62,000 bases of DNA from contig JACVTC010000166.1 in the NCBI GenBank assembly GCA_016946835.1, positions 77,501 to 139,500 on the forward strand, given 5' to 3'. The stretch comes from Neocallimastix lanati (nom. inval.). Its lineage: Eukaryota > Neocallimastigomycota > Neocallimastigomycetes > Neocallimastigales > Neocallimastigaceae. The notes beneath the pieces were generated by a model that had not been told where the DNA came from, did not search any database, and was given only the letters and a program-made list of their open reading frames with translations. A program made the translations under genes and the position numbers. This document shows, in pieces, positions 38,110 through 49,749 of this stretch. Position 1 is the stretch's first letter, and every line of letters begins with the position of its first letter.

Positions 38110-38840
38110 AAAATAATAGTCAATAATAAAATAATTAAGTTGAAAATAATTGTCAATTAATTATTTTAATAAAAAATAAATATATAATAATAATATATAT
38201 AAAATAAGTTGTAATAATAGTCAACTAATTAAAAAATTAAGTTGAAAATAATGGATAAATATTACAAAATAATAACAAAAAAAGTGTTGAAAATAATAGT
38301 CAACAAAGATATGTTGAAAATAATGGTCCACAACAAATTTAATTTAATGAATTAATGAATTTTTTAAAAGAAATATTAAATAAAAGTAAAATAGAATTGT
38401 CAGGTGTTAAATAACAATCTGAAAATATAATAAGTCAACTAACCTTTATATTAAGTTGAAAATATAAAAATAAATATAAGAGTCAACTAACATTACTGTT
38501 AAGTTGAAAATAAAATAAAATAAAAAAAATATAATGAATAAAAATAAAAAATAATAATATAATTAAAATAAAAAAAAGTATAATCGTCAGCTACTCAAAA
38601 GTACGCTGAAAATAAAATGAAAATAAAATAAAAATAAAATAAAAATAAAATAAAAATAAAATAAAAATAAAATAAAAATAAAATAAAAATAAAATAAAAA
38701 TAAAATAAAAATAAATTAAAAATAAAATAAAAATAAAATAAAAATAAAATACAATTAAAAATAAAAAGTCAACTAACATTATAAAGTTGAAAAATACATA
38801 GTCAACTTATAATGTTAAGATGAAAATAATAAAAAAATAA
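38110..38840 (+). repeat. Leader with an array of small hairpins (locus 1)
   Basis: About ten units of the form GTCAACT ... AGTTGAAAATA are separated by A-rich DNA. Clear stems are TCAACT 38221-38226 with AGTTGA 38240-38245, TCAACT 38484-38488 region with AGTTGA 38502-38507, and the variant TCAGC 38587-38591 with GCTGA 38605-38609. The last pair changes both sides of the stem and so keeps pairing. An (AAAATAAAAT)n run at about 38610-38750 sits between two hairpins; the minus-strand open frame through it is low complexity. Confidence 0.7.
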
Positions 38841-38849
38841 GAAGAGTTC

Positions 38850-39420
38850 CAAGTCTCAATATACCAGTGATCCTAATTCCTATGATATTGCAAAGAAGTA
38901 ATATAAAGAATTTAAAAAGAGAGCATGTCCCTGGAAATTTTGTTGTTGTAGAAAGTTCTACTAAAAATGGTTAATTAGGTCATGATGTATTTGCATACTC
39001 GTATATTCAAAACAATGATATTCAACAATTAAAATTTTAAAATAAAAAGGGATAAAAGGTTTCAACTCAAACGCAACTTCCATTTTATTTTAGTAAACCA
39101 TTTCTGTATTTCCAATGAGGAACCACAAGTGGAACTGTTGCTTATCATTCCACAGGTTTAATTTATGCCAATGGAAGTGTTGTTGCCTATGCTCAAGTAA
39201 TTAATGAAATTATGTCGTTGGTATTGGTTACTATATATCCAATGGAAATATATTCTTTACTTTGAATGGTAAATATATTCAAAATATATCTGGAGATGTT
39301 TTACAAAAGCAGCGTTTCTTCTCTCATTTAGGTAGTGACGGTGAATGTACTTTAGAAGTTAATTTTAGTATGACTCATTATAGATACATTCCAAATGAAA
39401 CAAATAAATACAATACTACT
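38850..39420 (+). pseudogene. SPRY-domain protein fragment (Ssh4/Ear1/RanBP-like), decayed
   Basis: Broken frames read GTTSGTVAYHSTG, then VVGIGYYISNGNIFFTLNGK, then GSDGECTLEVNF and YIPNE. This order matches the G-x2-x-G-S-V-A-Y-H-S, G-x-G-Y ... G-x-x-F-F-T-L-N-G and G-x-D-G-x-C-x-L-E-V-N-F blocks of fungal SPRY domains found in endosomal adaptor and RanBP-type proteins. Stops (for example TGA where a Trp is expected near 39116) and at least one frame change near 39205 show it is not functional as read. The ATG at 39265 lies inside the domain and is not a true start. Confidence 0.7.
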
Positions 39421-39458
39421 GAAGAATTAAATAAAAAAATACTAAAGCAAATGAAATT

Positions 39459-39492
<34 letters not shown>

Positions 39493-41640
39493 GACAAAAT
39501 TCAAAAAAAATCAATCAATAAAGAATTTGAATACTTCTTATTACATTTCAAAATAATGATCTTTCTTTTAGCGTTGCAAAGGGTTTATAAATTGATCGTA
39601 CCATCGACTTTTGAAGAAACTAATAATAATTCATATATAGAAAATCCTAATAAGAAGATAGATAATAGTAAGGTTAATTTCTTTGAATCTCTTGATAATT
39701 CAGAACCTAATTATACATCTTACGCATTTAATTCTGGATCACAAAATTCAAATTAAATAATATTTACTCCAATATCATATTCATCATTATCCTTTAATTA
39801 TAATTAAATTCCATCTTCTACCTCTACCATTATTGATAATAACAATTTTAGTTTAAATAATAATCATCCTTATTATATCCAATTGATGAAGATTCTAGTT
39901 TTAGTACTGCATTGGTTCCAGCTTTTAGTTCTAATAAATATTGTTTTAAAATATTAGTAATCCATTTCCAATGAATAATATGAATAATAGCAGTAATAGT
40001 AATATTAATAATTATAATAATTATAATAGCAATAATAATAATTTTAATAATACAAATTTATTATTGAGTGGTGATAGTTCATTTAGTAACAGTAAAAATA
40101 CTTTCAATAATAATAATAATACATTTGGAAATAATTCCTTTAATAATAATAATACATTAGGAAGTAATACTTTTAATAGTAATACCAATTTTGGTAGTAA
40201 TTCTTTTAATAATAATACTATCAACAACTCATTCAGTGGTAATAACATTAACTTTAATTCCTTTGGTAACTCCTTTGGTTCTAGCAATGGATTTAATTTA
40301 AGTAATAATATTTGTTAAAACAATAGTGTTTTTGTAATAATGCTATTAATAATGCTAATCCATTTAATCAAGATATTAATAGTAATAACTTATGAAAGGG
40401 TTTTACCAATTCAACTATTACATTCAATAGCATGTTTAATAGTACTCCTACTCAGAGTAATAATTTATTACTTCTAAGTAGTTCTACAATTTCAACCTCC
40501 ATTTGGATGTCAACCACATTTTTTACAACCACCAGTTCTACTTATATGAATTCATTGGTAACTAGTTCAATGTCAAGTCCCTCTTTATCAATAATAAGAC
40601 CTCTTTCATATAATGGAAATTCAAATGATGTTGCATCACTTACTTCATTTAACAACAGTAATAATAGTAATAATGTAAAATCTATGTCCATTAATAATAT
40701 AATGACATCTTCCTCTTCTCTATTGCTAAATAATAATGCTACCAGTAACAGTAAAAGTAACAGTAATAATAATGATTTAGTAAATAAATCTTTAGTTCTT
40801 AGTAGTACCTTTCCAACAAGTCCAACAATTTCTAATTTTAGTAGAAGTCTTAATTCACCAATTAATTCATCAACTAATTCTTCATTTGGATCGCCATCTA
40901 TGATGAGTTTAACAAATCTCTTCGTTAGTACTACTACCACGACCAACTTTAATGATAAGAATAATACTAATGGTAATATAAATATTTTAACAAATACAAG
41001 TATAGATTCTAATCTTTCGTATCAGTGGCACAAATTCTGGTATTAAACATTCCAATACTTTTAGTGGTATGAATTCAAATACAAGAAATATTCTCAATGG
41101 AGTAAATTCTAATAACTCAATAATTAATGTGAATAGTTTAATTAGTGCTACTAATACCATTAGTAAAAAATTTAACAGGAAAAGTAGTTATAGTAATAAT
41201 AATAATCAATCTCCATTTATTTCAGCATCTTTACCAAATTACCAAAGTTCGAATAATTTTACACCATTAAAGAGTTCTTTTTTATCAAATACTATAAGTA
41301 AAACATTTAATACACCATTAGGTGCACCTAACAATCCATTAATTTTAAATAATCCACTTAGAACACTTTCTAGTCCAATGAAGATATTAGTATTAGAAGG
41401 ATCTCTAGTACATTCTTCTTCATTATCTTCTCATTCTCCAATTATAACTAATAGAACTTTAGCAGCTTCAAAAATAATTTCATCTTTAAATAATACTAGT
41501 TATAGTAATTTTAATAGTATTCCATCACATGTGACTTCTCCTCAATTAGTAGGAACAAATCTTACTGGTAATCAAACAATTCATTCTAATACTAAAAATC
41601 CATTTGAAGGCATATATTAAGGATACAATAAAAAAATTTA
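39421..41640 (+). pseudogene. Asn/Ser-rich low-complexity coding remnant
   Basis: Open stretches at 39971-40318, 40432-41046 and 41069-41620 encode almost only Asn, Ser, Thr, Phe, Leu and Ile, for example FNNNNNTFGNNSFNNN. They lie in line downstream of the SPRY remnant and are separated by stops and frame changes. An A run of ~28 bp (39463-39490) interrupts the frame after the SPRY part. This was probably the disordered part of one or two proteins. No domain can be named. Confidence 0.5.
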
Positions 41641-41799
41641 AATATATATAAAAAAAGAAAAATGTATTTATAATTTTCTATCATGATTCAAAACTCTAAT
41701 TCATTGACATCCCATACACCTTATTAAAAGTTAAAATATGTGATATCTCCAACTACTTCTTCTACTTCTATTTCATTAATAAGTCAAGTCAGCTATATA

Positions 41800-42236
41800 C
41801 TGGTTTAAATAATTCAATGAGAAAGAGTTCAATTTCTAATTCTACAATGAAGAATTATAATCAAAATCATATTCAATTTAAAACTAGAAATTCAAAACCA
41901 TCAACCAAAGAACCAAAAGTTGGCATAAGTAAAGGAATAATGATTTGCATAATATATTGTAAAATAATAAAGAATATCATTACTATTCTATTGATATACC
42001 ACCAACAACTAACGTTAATTCTACTCAAGATCTTCATTCTCAATCTTTGGAGTTTTCAAATTTAATTCATAATGGTATTAAAAGAATACTCCTTACTATG
42101 CCTTATACTCTAGGGTATTCTGCTAAAGATCTTAGAGTTGTTTTGTCAGTTGTTGGTGCTACAGGCAGTACCACAATTATTTTATTCTTCCTGATGTGTA
42201 TTGTATAATTAAAAAGAATGAAAGAGGTGAATAAAA
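41800..42236 (+). pseudogene. C-terminal fragment of an amino-acid transporter (Aa_trans/AVT-like)
   Basis: One frame reads NGIKRILLTMPYTLGYS, then AKDLRVVLSVVGATGSTTI; after a one-base shift it continues YFILPDVYCIIKKNERGE and a stop. The block S-x-V-G-A-T-G-S-T-T-I-x-F-I-L-P is the hallmark near the end of vacuolar amino-acid transporters of the Aa_trans family. Only the last part is present, preceded by Ser/Asn-rich sequence in line. With no upstream membrane segments and a frameshift, it cannot be a working transporter. Confidence 0.65.
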
Positions 42237-43350
42237 AAAAATCAACTCTAATAAAAGTTTAACATAAATATATATTTCAAAAGAATTTTATTAAATCCTG
42301 TCATTAAAAGTTCATTATTTGGCTTAAAGTTTCATTGAAGAGTTCTGTAAATAATTTTCACAACAATTGACCAAATAAGAAATTATGGGTTTATTAATAT
42401 TTTAATTCAAAATATAATATCTGAAAACATTTACACTTTGACAATTAATATTCAAAGCTATAAGAAACTATTTATATCACTAAGACCCTGTTTAAGTTAT
42501 TAATATTTTACAATATAATGTCAATATTATTCTAGTATTCAGTTTAAATAAGTTTTTTTATTTAATGTATTTCAAATTTAAATTTTAAAAAGAAATTATT
42601 AAATATAAATAAATCGAAAGCATGTAATCAAGATTCAAAGAATTCATGTATAAAAAAAAAAAGAAAATGTAAACTTATATAATTAATGAAATATAATGAT
42701 TAATTTATTAAATTAAAGCCGTCAATGGAATTCAAGAGAAAGAATATTAAAAATTTAGAAATAAGGAAGGAATATTCAAATAATCTGACACACCCGAAAA
42801 TACTGTTTACAAATATGAGCTAGAATGGTCAAAATATCAAAATATGAAATATTCTATTGAAAACAAATTATTGTATTATTATATTCCAACTACAACAAAA
42901 ATAAACTTACTTTATAATTTACAATTTATATGTAAAGTTCAGCAGCTTAAAGCATTTAAATATATCATTATATAATTAATACATTTAATTTTTTTTTTTT
43001 CATACTAATGGTACATGAATCTAATTAAGGAATTTATTTTTGTAATTATACTGAAGTTGTTGAAGCACCTTCCTAAATTACCAATTAATTATAAAATAAA
43101 TTAAGTATATTACTGTTATATATAAATATAAATTTTGAAAGAAACATATGTGTTGCACCGTAGTAACTTATCCAACAATAATTTTATTTAAATATTAATA
43201 CAAACATTTATATTTTTTTATTATATAAAATTTTTCATTAAAGCTTATATATATAGATTAATAAATATTTATTAATCTATATTAAAATCTACAACTGTTA
43301 TATTTTTTTATATTTTATATTTCTGTTCAACTCTAACTTTTATTCAAGTT
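42237..43350. other. AT-rich interior of the LTR element, no gene seen
   Basis: No open frame or domain was recognised between the transporter fragment and the polypurine tract. Confidence 0.5.
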
Positions 43351-43356
43351 AGATTT

Positions 43357-43574
43357 GAGGAGGAATGTTAGAAATATAAATATTAGAGATTATAATTATG
43401 TTAATTTAAGGAGTAGTGTTATGTATATTAATATATTTTGTGTAAGTTATATGACCAATAATAATAACAAGCCATATAATATAATAACTATAAATATCAT
43501 AAAAATATAAAATATGAATTTATATATTCTTTCACATAGTTGAACATAATAAAGATAATTTTCATTTTAAAAAA
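43357..43574 (+). repeat. Polypurine tract and 3' family-B LTR, ending at the poly(A) region
   Basis: GAGGAGGAA (43357-43365) directly precedes TGTTAGAAATATAAATATTAG. The LTR matches the copy at 37580 until just past AACATAATAAAGATAATTTTCATTTTAAAA, then stops. The GATTAAGAGTCTCA part is missing. The same cut-off is seen in the copy at 61083-61262. Confidence 0.7.
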
Positions 43575-43769
43575 CTTGAAAATACAAAATGGATTCAGTT
43601 GTTTAAAAGAATTCAATATTCAAAATAATATGTATCTTTCTCCAAGAAATTAATTTATAGTTATATTATATCAGTTAATAACATCTTTTTGGAATCAAAA
43701 GTGCTCAATTGGTAACATTTACTTCTTTTAAAATAAATAAACTTATGCTCGTTTAAAAGCTTTCTCTAA

Positions 43770-44080
43770 ATTTGATTTATCATACAAATAATAGTTCTCA
43801 TGCGATTTTTGTTGGGAACTTCAATATATATGACCTTTGAATAATTTAAGAAATATATTTAAAAATGTGTTCCTGACTTTACTATTGCTAAGCTCTCTTA
43901 TAATAATATTACTTATGCCAAATGGTTTTAAATCCACATTAATTGATCATATAATCTATAATAAAGCTGTGGTTCATCATATTCCTTTATCACCTTCTTG
44001 TTTTTCATTTATTGGTATATCTTATCATAAACCTATTATATTTTCTTGTAATAAGGAACTTTCGATTAGTTTTATGAAAC
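43770..44080 (+). pseudogene. LINE endonuclease fragment (AP-endonuclease type), decayed
   Basis: HAIFVGNFNI (about 43799-43828) fits the G-D-F-N motif of LINE endonucleases. The later IDHIIYNKAV ... ISYHKPIIFS fits the I-D-x-I ... S-D-H-x-P-I end of the domain. The key Asp residues are changed (GNFN, SYHKP) and frames are broken, so it is a relic. Confidence 0.5.
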
Positions 44081-44529
44081 CTAAACTATCTTTCATACAG
44101 TCTAAACATATTTGTAATACTAAATATACAAATAATTCATTAACTTAATTAATTTTCAATTTTAGCAAATGAACTTGAATACAGTTATATAAATAAAATT
44201 TTTTGGTCAATTTACTCATTATTATAAATTATGTAAATCGATTAAGGAAACTAGAAATACAATTTATTCTAAACGTTATAAATCAAATATTGTTGAAAAT
44301 TAATAATTTTTTTTATTTCAAAGGATTATCACCTTGGATGGAAATGTCTTAAAAAAATTAAATAAGCCTACATATTCGTTGGCCCATCTCCATTCTATTA
44401 AAACCAAAAAGAATTAAAATTTAATTTCCCCTGAGAATTAACTTATTGATATCCGTGACTATCCCCAATTTATTTAAAGCTTTATCTGGATTTTAAGATT
44501 AAGATCTGATTTCAAATACTACTCAACTA

Positions 44530-45665
44530 CAGCTATCAGATGTGGAAAAGGTTTCGAAATTTGTCCGAAAATCTGCCCATACTGCGGAGAAGGTGAACCA
44601 TTGTCAATTTATTAAATTTATTGAATATTCCAATATTCTTCCTTTTCAATATGTAGATGCGAATCTTTAAATTTCATCAATAACCTTTTTGGAATATTCA
44701 ATTATAAAATAAGGACTTTTTCCTTATTACCTACATAATCTAAATTTAACCAGGATCTATCCTGGTTGTATGTCTGCGGCTAGCATACATAATGCTTTAA
44801 GTTTTCCTCAAAGAGGTTTTTACAGAATATGGTGGTTAGGGTCACAGGTAAATATGTTCCCTTTATATATTAGAATAGATAATAGACTAAATTAGAGGGT
44901 ATGGTACATGATTTCATATGTATTTTTAAATATATTCTATTAAATTACAATCTTTCGGATAATTTATGCAGTTGCCAGAGAGCTATTACAAAACATATGG
45001 GTTAGGTTATACTGATCTTGCTTCAAAGAAAGTAGGTGACATTATACTAATAAATTTCTCAGCAATAGTATACATGTCAGAGCCCCAAAGCTAAAAACTC
45101 AGTAATGTCTTTCAGTAGGAACAATTCTGTCTTTATAAAAGGAAATGTGTGATTACCCAATATTCCCACTGCTTCTAAGGGAGTGGATAAAGCCAAGAAC
45201 GGTACACACCTAAAAAAAATATATATAATATATATACATAACTAATATTTTAGAATATGAAAAAGAATTATCCATAATATATTTTCGTATTCTTTCTTTA
45301 TGGAATTTAAACTTTAGATGAATTACAATTCAATATTGAGAAACGGAGAAATTTAAATAAGCTACTCTTAAGCAATTCACATGAGTGTACTAATCCATAT
45401 ATTGTTGGGCTTTTGTGTTATCTTACTAAAACATTACCTATCATTAGTTGTTCTCTTGTGATAATTTTTGATCGATTTAGTAAGAAATCCTTCAATACCA
45501 AAAATGCCAATGTCGTATTGATATGGCTTAGGAACAATACCATTAGTAGTCCTATTATATACATTTCAGACACAAATACTAATAGTTTACTTCCGCTCAC
45601 AGAATCCATAAGAAGTAATTATCCTAATGAAAATCAATCTGTATTTTCAATTGAAATTTAGCGGA
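44530..45665 (+). pseudogene. Degraded coding remnant, possibly the C-terminal part of the same LINE
   Basis: A Cys cluster CPKICPYCGEGEP (about 44565-44600) resembles the zinc-binding region after the reverse transcriptase of fungal and plant LINEs. Further on, NALSFPQRGFYRIWW (about 44790-44835), SYYKTYGLGYTDLASKK (about 44980-45030) and an open stretch at 45413-45661 (ISCSLVIIFDRFSKKSF) look protein-coding but are broken. The last could be an RNase H relic. No intact reverse transcriptase core is visible, and the assignment is tentative. Confidence 0.3.
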
Positions 45666-46064
45666 TACCACATTATCTATTTAAGTTGTTACTTCTTCGC
45701 TTTATTATTTTAGGTTTAAATGATGATCATTTTACTACACATAGTATACATCACAGAGAAATTTTTTTACTTTTGAACCTATTTTTATTCTTTATTGAAT
45801 TAAATTTTCTATGATTAATTTAATTTTTATTTATTTTTTTTTTTTTGAATTTTTATTATTTTTATCTTAAACTTTAACATACATTTTAATTGTATCTTAA
45901 ACTTTAACATACATTTTATTTGTATCTTTAAATGATTTAATTTATTTTTTTAAAAAATATAATACATAAAAATAATAATTACTTATTTAATAAAGCATTA
46001 GAAGTGTATTTTTCACCTTATTTAAAAAAAAAAAAAAAAAAAAAAAGAGCTGAAATGTTAATGG
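45666..46064. other. AT-rich region with a 22-bp direct repeat and an A run
   Basis: The phrase TATCTTAAACTTTAACATAC occurs twice, near 45863 and 45894. A 23-bp A run lies at about 46023-46046. No gene was seen. Confidence 0.5.
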
Positions 46065-46640
46065 TTGGTACCTGAAAAAACGAACATATTTACTCATTTT
46101 AATTCAATTTTTTGGGTTAAGAAATTATTTATTATGAATGTGCAAAATGTTCATTTTTGTTATTTAATACAATTTGTAATGATGACTTCACTATTAAATG
46201 GAATTCTGCTTTTATTGTTTCCAATTTTAAGAAAAGGGATCTGTACAAATAGTCTCAATAAAATAATATAAAAAAACATTCGAAGTAACAATAAAATATA
46301 TTTTCAAATAAGGAATATTCTTCTCAGATCTTTTGCAAAAAAAGAAGAATAAAGGAAAATTAATTTAAAGGAACAAATCGAAAATATAAAATTCTCAGGT
46401 AATGATGACATAAATAATTTTTTATCCATATTTTAGAATTACATTGATGAACTTTGAAAACTTAGGAGAAGACATGCCTGATACATCAAAACAAGAATCC
46501 TTAACATGGCTATACCAGAGAACGTAAAGTTCATAAATATTTCAAATATAAATCTAACTAGAAAAAAAGCTGAGTGTATGTAAAAAAACATTATAACTGA
46601 AATACACAGAACTTAAGACATAAGCAATAATATCCAAATT
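46065..46640 (+). pseudogene. Copia-type gag fragment, plus strand
   Basis: Broken frames contain EQIENIKFSGNDDINNFLSI, then NYIDEL, then ILNMAIPENVKFINIS. These align by eye with the minus-strand gag at 57960-58853 (INIFIATLQNLIDEL; GILDNRALPENLRFINV). Multiple stops make it non-functional. The ATG-started frame at 46065 has no resemblance of its own. Confidence 0.55.
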
Positions 46641-46932
46641 AATATGACTCAAGGAAGAAAAGAACATTAAAAAATTCAAATAATAATAAAAGTAATGTAA
46701 GAAATAAAAAAATTGAACTATATGAATTATTATATTATATAAATATATTTAAATCGGAAGATCAAAGCATATGATTAGAATCTATTAATACAAACTTGGA
46801 AAATATGAAAATATAAAATAAGATACCAGAAGAAGCGAATGCTATATTTTTTAGATGAATTTTAAATACAAAAAAGATTCTTATGAAAATAATACGAAAA
46901 GAAAAATTAGACTTATGTCCAGGAGATTCATA

Positions 46933-47245
46933 TCAAAATACTGTATATATTGCAAAACCGTCTTTTCTTCTATATTTAGACAAGATTTTATTATAAATTT
47001 CTTGAAAATCCACAAGATTTTGTAGATTTTCAAAAGAAACACTAAAATTTTCATAAATATTGTATTTTATTTCTTTGATTTCTTTTTCAATATCTAATTT
47101 TCTTCTTCCAACCCTTTTTATGAACAATCCTTTTGAAATTTCTTATATATCATATGCCATTTTTTCATTTCCTTCCACTAATTTAAAGACTTTATCCTCT
47201 AGACTATTTATTATTATTCATTTAAGGCTGTTATCTTTTTCTATT
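46933..47245 (-). pseudogene. Copia-type gag fragment, minus strand, cut by an LTR insertion
   Basis: The minus-strand frame reads KLVEGNEKMAYDI, stop, EISKGLFIKRVGRRKLDIEK, then KYNIYENFSVSFENLQNLVD, parallel to the central gag region of the other copies. It ends exactly where the family-A LTR begins at 47246, so that LTR seems to have landed in it. Confidence 0.55.
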
Positions 47246-47921
47246 TGTTAGAATGTATAAAAAATAAATATTTAATAATGACTTTAATATAACTTACCCA
47301 ATCAGAATATTTAGATAAAATATATAAAAGAAATAAAACAAAAATTTGATAAAAAAATTAATTACCATTTTTATTATTAATTTTGTCTTATTCATAATAC
47401 TATTGCTAATTATTAACAATCAAAATATAAACCTTTGTATTATACAGTAAATTAATGAATTAAACTTATCATTCAAAAAACAAAATAAATTTAACTTCAA
47501 TATTAATAAATATAAATACTTTTTCAAACATATAAAGTCAATAATATCAATTTTTAATTAAAATTAATATCAAATGACATAATGAAAAATATTATATTAA
47601 AAACAAAAAAAAAAAATAGAAACCAATCATATTACTGAAATATATTATTTTTATAACCCTTTATTTTAAGCAATAAATATAACGTAATCAATTGTCAAAA
47701 ATATATATTATTAAAGTTTATTATTAATTTTCATAGAAATATTAAACAATGTTTATTTTATTTTGTATTTATTTAATGAAAATAGAATAAAATTTTTATT
47801 AATATATTATATACTTTTAAATAAACATATAAACATTCAAATATATTTTAAAGTATTCTCATAATATAAAATACTAATAAATTATTAATAAAATAAATTA
47901 ATTTATTCAAAACTTTCAGCA
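47246..47921 (+). repeat. Family-A LTR (5' copy) plus leader
   Basis: It begins TGTTAGAATGTATAAAAAAT and carries the diagnostic ACCCAATCAGAATAT block at about 47298. The 3' edge of the LTR cannot be placed; the gag start follows at 47922. Confidence 0.6.
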
Positions 47922-48640
47922 ATGGCCAATACAAGAAAAACTAATAGAAATCAAGTGATTACCATCGAGGAACCTAACGACATCAGGACAACAATTAAAT
48001 TTAACTATTTTGAAAATTATAATAGAATAATTGAATTAAATACCGAAAATTATAATAAATGGAGAACCAAAATTGTTCATCTATTATCAATTAACAACCT
48101 AGTTGGTTATATCACCAAAGAAAAAGTTAAAAAGTTAAGGAAAAGAGATATAAAATATGACCTCTCTGAGTATATTGAAGATGAATTTGATGACACATTG
48201 GTGTATGATAAAAATACCAATGTGGTTGACATCAATAATTATATTACAACAAAATGGATCGTCTTAAACAGTCTTGGAGAAAAGAATCAAGGAATTGTGC
48301 AAGGATCAAACAAAACAGCTTTCGAATTGTGAAGAATCCTAAAAAGATCTTTAACTAAAAACATTAATACTTGTAAATTAGAACCTAAAAATAAGATTGA
48401 TAATTTAAAGTACAACCCAGAAGTGGATATTAATATATTTATTGCTGAATTTCAAAATATCATTGATGAACTCCAGAAAAAATAGATAATAACATTGAAC
48501 TAAGTGTCAAAGTGGGCATCCTTAACAGCCTAGGATTAATGTATTCTAATTTAAAAATGATTGGAATAAATGTAGTAAATATGATAAGGATGTATTGCCT
48601 GAAATCATCACTTCAAACTTGAAGAAAAATTTTCAAACGT
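47922..48640 (+). pseudogene. Copia-type gag, broken
   Basis: The frame starts MANTRKTNRNQV and continues FNYFENYNRIIELNTENYNK, WRTKIVHLLSINNL. It is like the minus-strand gag FTYSENFNRLVELTTENYPD, WRTNILYLLMINNL. A TGA replaces an expected Trp near 48330 and a frameshift follows LQKK at about 48480, so only the first 136 residues are open. The nucleic-acid-binding CCHC knuckle is not visible. It would have formed the particle shell of the element. Confidence 0.7.
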
Positions 48641-48873
48641 AGAAGAAATAATTTTAAAAGAAAATATAAAATAAACATAGAAATTATGCAAACTTAATGG
48701 AAAAAGAAAGGTACGATACAAGCTATGCCGATGCTTTTATCAAGGATTACCATTGTCAAGATAATCTGGATATTAATTTAGTTATGATAAATAAACATAA
48801 CGACAACAATAAATAAAAAGCAATGATGTATTAAACACTATAAAATATTAAGAAAATTAGATATATTTTTTGT

Positions 48874-49200
48874 AAAGATTTAATAAATCTTTAATACATT
48901 ATATAGTTTTAATTTTTCGTTCAATTAATTTAATGTATATGAAATTTTAATTTATTTAATGTATATTAAATTTTAATTTATTTAATGTATATGAAATTTT
49001 AATTTATTTAATGTATATAAAATTTTAATTTATTTAATGTATATGAAATTTTAATTTATTTAATGTATATGAAATTTTAATTTATTTAATGTATATGAAA
49101 TTTTTTTTAATATAAAATTGATTGAAATTAAATTATTTTTTTTATATTGAATATATTTTTTTAATTTAATTAATTAGTTTAGTTAGTCTAGTTTAGTTTT
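48874..49200 (-). repeat. Family-C LTR fragment, minus strand, with an internal 27-bp tandem array
   Basis: TGTAAAGATTTAATAAATC at 48874 is the reverse complement of the right end of the family-C copies at 52255, 54874 and 56464. A ~27-bp unit (TTTAATGTATATGAAATTTT plus bases) is repeated about seven times at 48930-49105. The copy is cut at 49200 by the family-B LTR. Confidence 0.65.
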
Positions 49201-49512
49201 TGTTAGAAATATAAATATATAGTTTTATAATTAGATTAATTTAAGGAGTAATGTCATATATTTTAATATATCTGTGTAAGATATATGATAGGTAATAATA
49301 ATAAGCCGTATATTATGTAAACTATAAATACCACAAAAATGTATATTTTTATAAATAGAGGTCATTCTAATTTTTTTAACATAATAAAGATAATTTTATT
49401 TCTAAAAGATTAAGAGTCTCAGCCTATAACTGAGCTCAACCAAAAGTTAAGTTATAATTTATATAATTTATATATATAAATATATTCATCTTATAAATAA
49501 ATTAATCTAACA
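49201..49512 (+). repeat. Family-B LTR, complete (312 bp)
   Basis: It starts TGTTAGAAATATAAATA and ends AATTAATCTAACA, giving TGTTAGA/TCTAACA inverted ends. Internal landmarks are AAGGAGTAATG, TATAAATAGAGG (possible TATA), AACATAATAAAGATA (poly(A) signal) and GATTAAGAGTCTCAGC. There is no 5-bp duplication at its edges, and hairpin leader sequence follows it, so it acts as the 5' LTR of a family-B element and is not a solo LTR. Confidence 0.75.
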
Positions 49513-49749
49513 CATTCCTATTTTCAATATTCACCATCATTTTTATTTTTATATTTATCAATAAAAATATTTAACTTCGAATTGACAAAGAAATAATATA
49601 ATTAATTATAGTCTTTATAATTAATTTTATCATTTTAATAATAATATAATCAAAATATATTATTAGAAATATTTTAAAATAAATTTATAAGGGATTAATA
49701 CAATTTAATAATATAATAATTCATTATAAATAAAATATTTATATATATT

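Larger units (their letters stand above)
37580..43574 (+). mobile_element. Non-autonomous LTR retrotransposon carrying cellular-type coding sequence
   Basis: Two closely similar direct LTR copies (37580 and 43366, about four differences over ~205 bp) bound this unit. The left copy is followed by the hairpin leader seen behind other family-B LTRs. The right copy is preceded by a polypurine tract GAGGAGGAA. Between them lies no recognisable gag, protease, integrase or reverse transcriptase. Instead there is a decayed SPRY-domain sequence, Asn/Ser-rich frames and an amino-acid transporter end. The whole is read as one element whose internal region was replaced by cellular sequence. A host pseudogene lying between two separate insertions is the alternative, but the leader and polypurine tract argue against it. 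Confidence 0.6.

Noticed and set aside
38591-38779. 62-aa minus-strand frame of Phe/Tyr/Ile/Leu
   Set aside because: It is the reverse reading of an (AAAATAAAAT)n run within the hairpin leader.
46065-46271. 68-aa ATG-started frame as a real small gene
   Set aside because: Another frame of the same stretch and what follows resembles gag, so this is a relic, and the ATG frame has no family likeness.
49201-49512. Solo LTR with its own target duplication
   Set aside because: The five bases on each side (GTTTT, CATTC) do not match and a leader follows, so it is better read as a 5' LTR.
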